Assembly: GCA_019454045.1 (NCBI GenBank)
Contig: SKCR01036132.1
Span: 1 to 64,000 of the forward strand
Length of the DNA stretch: 64,000 nucleotides
Direction: 5' to 3'
Source: Zanthoxylum bungeanum
Lineage: Eukaryota > Streptophyta > Magnoliopsida > Sapindales > Rutaceae
Both the position numbers and the translations under genes were made by a program. The notes beneath the pieces were generated by a model. That model searched no databases and was not told the origin of the DNA. It saw only the letters and a program-made list of their open reading frames with translations. Position 1 is the first letter of the stretch, and each line of letters begins with the position of its first letter. Below, in pieces: positions 58,464 to 64,000 of this stretch.

Positions 58464-59727
58464 GCTACACTCACAAGATAAATCCCTAAACTATTTAGAG
58501 ATTATAAATCACACTCAATTTTTATTTTTAATTTCTTCTTCTTCTTGCTTTTGTTTTCTCTCAACTCTTGAAAGGATTTGGAGAAGATGAAGATGGAGGC
58601 TAGGGTTTCAAAAATGATTTTTTTTTCAAAAAAAAAACATATTTCCTTTTTATATTTAGGTTAATTTGTTTCCAAAACAAAATAAACCTTTCCATTTCTT
58701 CTCCTCCAAGAATCGGCAATGGCATCATCAAATTAGGAATAAATCTCATTTATTTGTATTAATTTTGTAACAACAAAATAACTTTCCATAAAGCCAAAAG
58801 TTTTACAAAATTAAAAGGATTAATGCCATAATGTATTTGTAACTTCCAAAATTAAATCAAGTGTTTCCAAAACCCTTTAATTGGAAATTACAACTTTAGC
58901 CTAATTAAATCATATCGAATATAATTTTATTAATTCATTTAATAATTATCATATAATTATTAAAACCATATATTAACTTTGAATATATAGTTCCAAGTGT
59001 GACAAATAATATTATTAATCATATTAATAATATTTATACCTTTGTGAGTATATAATCGGACTATCCAATTATACTAAATCCACTATAGTAAATCGAGCTA
59101 GCACGAGGACCAAATGGACCTACGATTCCGAGATCCAATAATCTCGAAATAATAATTAAGTTCTTAATTAAATATTTCCAATTATTAACTCTGGGTTATT
59201 CCACTAAAAACCCGAAGATGTACTCTCGTTGCCGCAGATGATATATTAACCAGAACCAAGTCGGTGTTCATCGATATAATCATTACATATGAATTGACCC
59301 TTCACGAGTATCTCATAATTAGAGTCGGGTCATAATATCTGTTATACCCCTCTAATTATTTTTAACTTAAGTACCATTGATTCTCTAATGAACGATTTAT
59401 TCATAACGATTATGAATTTTAATCTTTCTATTCGTAATAGAAAGACTAGAGCACTCTAACCGTTCAAGTACTGAATCAACCTTTAAGAAAGATACTCATC
59501 TACTTCTCGCAAGGAGTGAACTACATATCTATGTAAAACGAACCCAACTACACAACAGACCATGCCCCCAAAGTACGTAGCTATTGGTCGGGACTGCTAC
59601 ACAAACCTCACCTTTGTAAATCAAATGACATAGCCTGCCATGCATGAGTTCGTAGTACACTAAGGATTAAGATCAATCCATATATGACCATCTAGTAGAT
59701 CGAAATGACATTATTTGTTTAATACAT
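58464..59727 (-). repeat. Non-coding LTR-like sequence, right arm
   Basis: Continues the text interrupted at 48741. It contains copia LTR-like blocks read on minus (CCGAGATCCAATAATCTCG, CATGCCCCCAAAGTACGTAG). No gene is visible. It ends abruptly at the truncated copia LTR near 59728. Confidence 0.4.
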
Positions 59728-60509
59728 GGTAGGCCTGAGGTTGAAATTGTGTATGCCCCGTGCGAAGCATATATCGGATCACTAGCAACTAGTCTATTTA
59801 ATCGGATAATCATGACCTTGTCATATTATCCTGATAGTTGCAACATATTAGAGTACCAGTTCTGTATTCTACGTGATCATCATCTCCATATGACTGAAGT
59901 GACACTTCCATCTTGACATCACACCCAATACACTACGATTCTCAATAAACCCAGAAGAGTCGTACATAGAATTTGTTAAAGCCCCGGAGGACAAAAACCA
60001 AAGCGTACTGATTGTCGCAAGTCTTAGCGATGGAAGTCTCAGGTTAAGAGCAAATACATCTACCGTGATTCGGATTCCCATAGACACATAGTCATACTAC
60101 TAATGGGATTCCGAGGGGTCTATCCAGAGCGAAGCTGTTTCCGTACCATCGACAAACACAACCTCCTATCACACTTGCATAAGTATCCAATACTTAAATA
60201 TATGAGAACTATGTCGTTAAGCTTCTATAACAAGCACAAGTGCAATACTAGTCTATTCCGTATTATCGATGTCCAGTCTCGATAATACTACGACTAGGGA
60301 TATTTAATGATTAAACCGTTCCTGGATTGATAGTGTCTCATATCTTATTAATCCAGAACTAATCATAAGGACTTTTATCATTTACATATGTTCAAGTAAT
60401 CTAATTACAAAATGATAAAATAATAATTTCCTTTGTCACATAGTTAATTTGTACAAAAACCACAATGTCTTTTACAAATAGTGATGCTATGGGTCATAAT
60501 TGTCCAACA
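59728..60509 (-). repeat. Partial 3' LTR of the second copia element
   Basis: On minus it starts TGTTGGACAATTATGACCC at 60509 and matches 21160-21945. The remaining 1.1 kb of LTR is missing, and the sequence changes abruptly at about 59728. Confidence 0.88.
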
Positions 60510-60594
60510 GTCTCCCACTTGGCCTATAGCCAATCACTCAAGTATCTAACGCTTGAACTATGTACATGTCGCTCAAACTTTTGTTAAGAAATAG

Positions 60595-62098
60595 CTTTCG
60601 TCAGCGGATTTGCAATATTATCATCTAATGTGACCTTCTCGATCTTCACATCGCCACGTTGTATGATCTCACGAATCAGATGGAAACGTCGAAGTATATG
60701 CTTGGATCATTGATGAGATCGCGGTTCCTTAGCCTGCGCTATAACCCCGTTATTGTCACAATACAAAGGAACGAGATCAGATGCTAACGGAACTACTACA
60801 AATCTAATTAGGAATTTACCGATCCAAACTGCCTCTTTTGCTACTTCAGCTGCAGCGATATATTCTGATTCTGTTGTTGAATTGGCAATAGTCTCTTGAT
60901 TGGAAGATCTTCAGCTCACTGCTCCGTTGTTCAAACAAAATATGTACCTAAATTGCGACTTACAGTCGCCTTTATCGGTTTGGAAACTTGCATCGGTAAA
61001 CCTAGTTACCTCAAGTTCTTTATCTCCATAGACTAAGAAAACATCCTTAGTTCGTCTAAGATACTTAAGGATGTTCTTAACCGCAACCCAGTGACCATCT
61101 CCTAGATCAGCCTGATAGCGACTACACATACTTAAAGCATACGAGACATCAGGTCTCATACATATCATGGCATACATGATCGATCCGATTGTAGAAGCGA
61201 ACGATATCCGACTCATTGCTTCTCTCAATTCTTTAGTTTTAGGACACATGTCCTTAGATAGAGAGACGCCATATGACACTGGAAGCAATCCCCTCTTAGA
61301 CTGATCCATGTTGAATCTCTTCAACACTTTGTCAATGTATGTGCTCTAAGAGAGTCCAAGTAGCTTTCTAGACCTATCCCGGTAGATCCTTATTCCTAGA
61401 ATAAAAGCTGCTTCTCCCAGATCTTTCATGGAGAATTTTAAAGAAAGCCAAGCTTTCACCAATTGTAGCATGGGAATGTCATTGCCAATAAGCAATACAT
61501 CATTAACGTAAAGGATAATGAATGTTAGTGCGCTCCCACTAACCTTCTTATATACACAATGATCATCTTCATTTTGAATGAAATCATATTCCTTTATGAT
61601 CTCATCAAAAAGTTAGTTCCAAGAATGCAATGCTTGCTTCAATCCATAAATGGATCGATTTAACTTGCAAACCTTGTTTACATGTTTTAGCACGACAAAA
61701 CCGTAAGGCTGTTGCATATAAACATCCTCCAAAAGGTTTCCATTAAGGAAAATGGTTTTGACATCCATCTGCCATATTTCATAATTGAAATATGCAGCAA
61801 CAGCAAGCATAATCCGAATGGATTTAATCATGGAAACATGTGAAAAAGTTTCATCGTAATCGACACCATATCGTTGACGATATCTATTCGGTACAAGCCT
61901 AGCTTTGTATGTTTGTATGTTGCCACCCATGTCCATTTTCTTCTTGAAGACCCATTTACAACCAATAGGCTTTACACCTTCTGGTGTATCAACCAGTTTC
62001 CAAACTTAGTTGGTATACATGGAATCTATTTCGGACTTCATGGCCTCTTGCCAAAAAGCGGAGTCGATACTTTGTATTGCTTCCTCATACGTAGCCGG
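60595..62098 (-). pseudogene. Copia RT and RNase H, second copy
   Basis: The reading begins near 62098 with PATYEEAIQ-type linker, then KARLVPNRYRQRYGVDYDETF, IWQMDVKTIFLNG (first catalytic Asp) and DVYMQQPYGFV at 61936-61613. A break follows near 61610; the YVDD equivalent reads YVNDVLLIGN near 61508, with the first Asp changed to Asn. At 61327-60911 RPDVSYALSMCSRYQAD and FTDASFQTDKGDCKS are read, and QETIANSTTESEYIAA, ending IANPLTKA, near 60595. Stops and the Asn change mark a dead copy. It retains the RT segment missing from the copy at 13904-15530. Confidence 0.85.
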
Positions 62099-64000
62099 TG
62101 TTGGTCTCTAAGATCATCCCAATAAAATTTAAAACATGAAATAATGTGAATACAAAAGAAAAGTATAGCGGAATAATACTTACAAAGATCAGTAGAGAGG
62201 ATGTGTAGAGAACAAAAATCTTTGCTCCTTAGAAAATCTTCAAGCTTTCCTTATGTAGGAATGAAGTTGATGAGCTCCAAGCCTGAGAAGGATTCCAAAC
62301 TCAAAGGGTGGTTTCCCTATCACCTTTGTATGATTCCCTTTAAATACTAGCTTATGAAAAATTGCTACAAAATTTCATTTTCCTTCTTGTAACTCTCGGC
62401 CAAGCAAAGAGGAAGAAGAAAGAGTGATTTGGGCGGGAATGGTGGAGAGAAGAAAGAGAGGAATGACTTGTATTTTGTTTCAAAAAAAATAATTACTAAG
62501 TCAAATACCAAAAGTTGTAAATGGTTTATTCAAAACCAAAAACAAAAAAAAATGTTGAGAGCCAAAATTGCAATTAATGCTCTAAACCACCTCCATTACC
62601 AAAAGTGACTTGTGTCACATCACTCAAAGTTGATGTGATTTCCATAATAAAAGGTGACTAATGATGTGACTTATGGGCCCCACTTTAATTTAAAATCTGA
62701 GTGGGCCCGTAAACACATCCTGGGCTCGGGTTCGTTAATTCCAAATTAACGAATTTTCCGTTGCGATGTAATTAAATCCAATTTAATTAAACAATAGTGC
62801 CTCGCAAAATTATTACGAAAGTCGCTCGCGAATTAACTCTAAATTAATTCATTCGCTCGAATTAAAATCCAATTTTAATTTCGCGTCGAAATCTAATTTC
62901 ATTTAATATATCGAATATATTATTTTATCGATTAATTCCAAATCAATCGTTCTCTCTCTTCTAATAGAATTTTATCCCAGATAAATTCTCGCCGTAATTA
63001 ATCCCAGATTAATTTTTCTCGAGTCATACGTCATCGGTGAATCTTCGGAAAGCGACCCATGAGATCCTTAGATATATTGGCAGTAAATCTGGTCGTCGGA
63101 CTATCCTAACTCATGCGTACCTTGTACCATATTTTACCGATTTACGAGACATGGTTGGCTTCTAGCAAAGCGCCGTGCCTACCCAATTCTATAGAAATAT
63201 TCTTTATGGAATATATAATCTATAACAGGCGTAATATACATAGTATTGCGATCCAGTATCTGATGTCACATGCAAGGCATGTGGCTGGAATAGTGTCTGC
63301 CCCGTACGAAGCATATATCAGATCACAAACAACTAGTCTCTATAATCGGATAATCATGACCTTTGTCATATTATCCCAATAGTTGCAACATAATACAGAA
63401 CCGATTTTATATCCATGTGTGATCATCATCTCCATATGACTGAAGTGATACTTCCGTCTTGACATCACACCCAATACACTATGATTCTCAATAAATCCAG
63501 AAGAGGCATACACAGAACCTGTTAATGTCCCGGACGACCAAAACCAAAGCGTATTGATGGTCGCAAGTACTAGCGATGCAAGTCTCAGGTTAAAACCAAA
63601 TACACCTACCCTGAACGGATTCTCATAGACACATAGCCATACTACCAATGGGATTCTGCGGGGTCTATCCAGAGCGAAGCTGTTTCCGTACCATCGGTAA
63701 ACACAACCTCCTATCACACTTGCATAAGTATCCAATACTTAATATATGAGAACTATGTTGTTACGCTTCCATAACACGCAGAAGTGCAATACTAGTCTAT
63801 TCTGCATTATCGATGTCCAGTCTCGGTAATACTATGACTATGGATATTTAATGATTAAACCTTTATGGATTGATATCGTCTCATATCTTATAATCCGGAA
63901 CTAATCATAAGGACTGTTATCATTTATATATACAAGTAATCTAATTACAAAAATGATAAAATGCAATTTCCATTGTCACATAGTTAATTTGTACAAAAAC
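62094..64000 (-). mobile_element. Copia-type LTR inserted in the copia RT (runs off the window)
   Basis: It starts at 62099 with TGTTGGTCTC, breaking the RT at TACGTAGCCGG; the uninterrupted copy reads TAGCCGGCTCATT near 15419. A TSD of GCCGG (62094-62098) is predicted beyond the window. The interior matches the solo LTR group: CGTCATCGGTGAATCTT near 63029, CCCGTACGAAGCATAT near 63300 and ACATCACACCCAATACACT near 63461. By comparison the LTR should end within about 60 bp after 64000. Solo LTR or full element cannot be decided. Confidence 0.85.

Larger units (their letters stand above)
59728..62098 (-). mobile_element. Second copia element, truncated, same family as 9855-21945
   Basis: On minus: RT from 62098, RNase H, polypurine tract AAGTGGGAGA and the first 780 bp of a 3' LTR (59728-60509). 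The LTR and coding parts closely resemble the copy at 9855-21945. The 3' LTR is cut off at 59728, and the RT is split at 62098 by another LTR. The rest of the element would lie beyond the window. Confidence 0.88.

Overview
This window is a block of plant (most likely eudicot) heterochromatin made almost entirely of transposable elements nested inside one another. I see no intact host gene, rRNA, tRNA or CRISPR array. A plant origin follows from the families: Athila-like, Tat-like and chromovirus-like Ty3/gypsy elements, long-LTR Ty1/copia elements primed by initiator tRNA-Met, CACTA, hAT and PIF/Harbinger-like DNA transposons, and a tRNA-derived SINE. I cannot name the species. Many boundaries are backed by target-site duplications (TSDs) read directly in the sequence.

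Layout. (1) 1-7062: 3' part of an Athila-like gypsy element on +, with decayed RT, RNase H and integrase, then an intronless LONELY GUY (LOG)-like ORF where Athila elements usually carry an env-like ORF, then the 3' LTR. (2) 7063-22103: non-coding LTR-like DNA holding a SINE and a full-length minus-strand Ty1/copia element (9855-21945, TSD ACTGA), whose 3' LTR is split by a related solo LTR (10358-12406, TSD CTTGT). (3) 22104-38170: a MITE-like remnant with a solo LTR (about 22186-24788), next to a PIF/Harbinger-like element (24853-38083, TSD TTA) split by a young, full-length minus-strand Tat-lineage gypsy element (25347-37506, TSD CCATT). The Tat element carries two RNase H domains, tandem repeats and a spliced ORF antisense to gag-pol. 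(4) 38170-46235: a second SINE, then a CACTA transposase remnant split by a solo LTR (41093-45083, TSD CGTAG), which is itself split by a non-autonomous CACTA element (41637-43621, TSD ATC). A copia fragment abuts the CACTA remnant. (5) 46236-59727: the 5' part of a gypsy element (PBS and gag), then a long solo LTR (48741-58458, TSD GGTGG) holding a hAT element with a decayed transposase (50744-54316, TSD TTTATATT) and a copia-type solo LTR (54385-56732, TSD TAATC). (6) 59728-64000: a truncated copia element of the same family as the one in (2), with its RT split by another LTR that runs off the window.

Nothing here works as a pathway. The pieces are linked by insertion order. The Tat element is the youngest datable insertion: its LTRs differ by about 7 substitutions and two 1-bp indels over 760 bp. 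All seven in-frame stops in its gag-pol look like C-to-T changes, as expected from decay of methylated cytosines. The most unusual items are the LOG-like ORF inside the Athila-like element, the antisense spliced ORF in the Tat element, the CACTA-in-LTR-in-CACTA nest, and the dense G-box motifs in the Athila-type LTRs.
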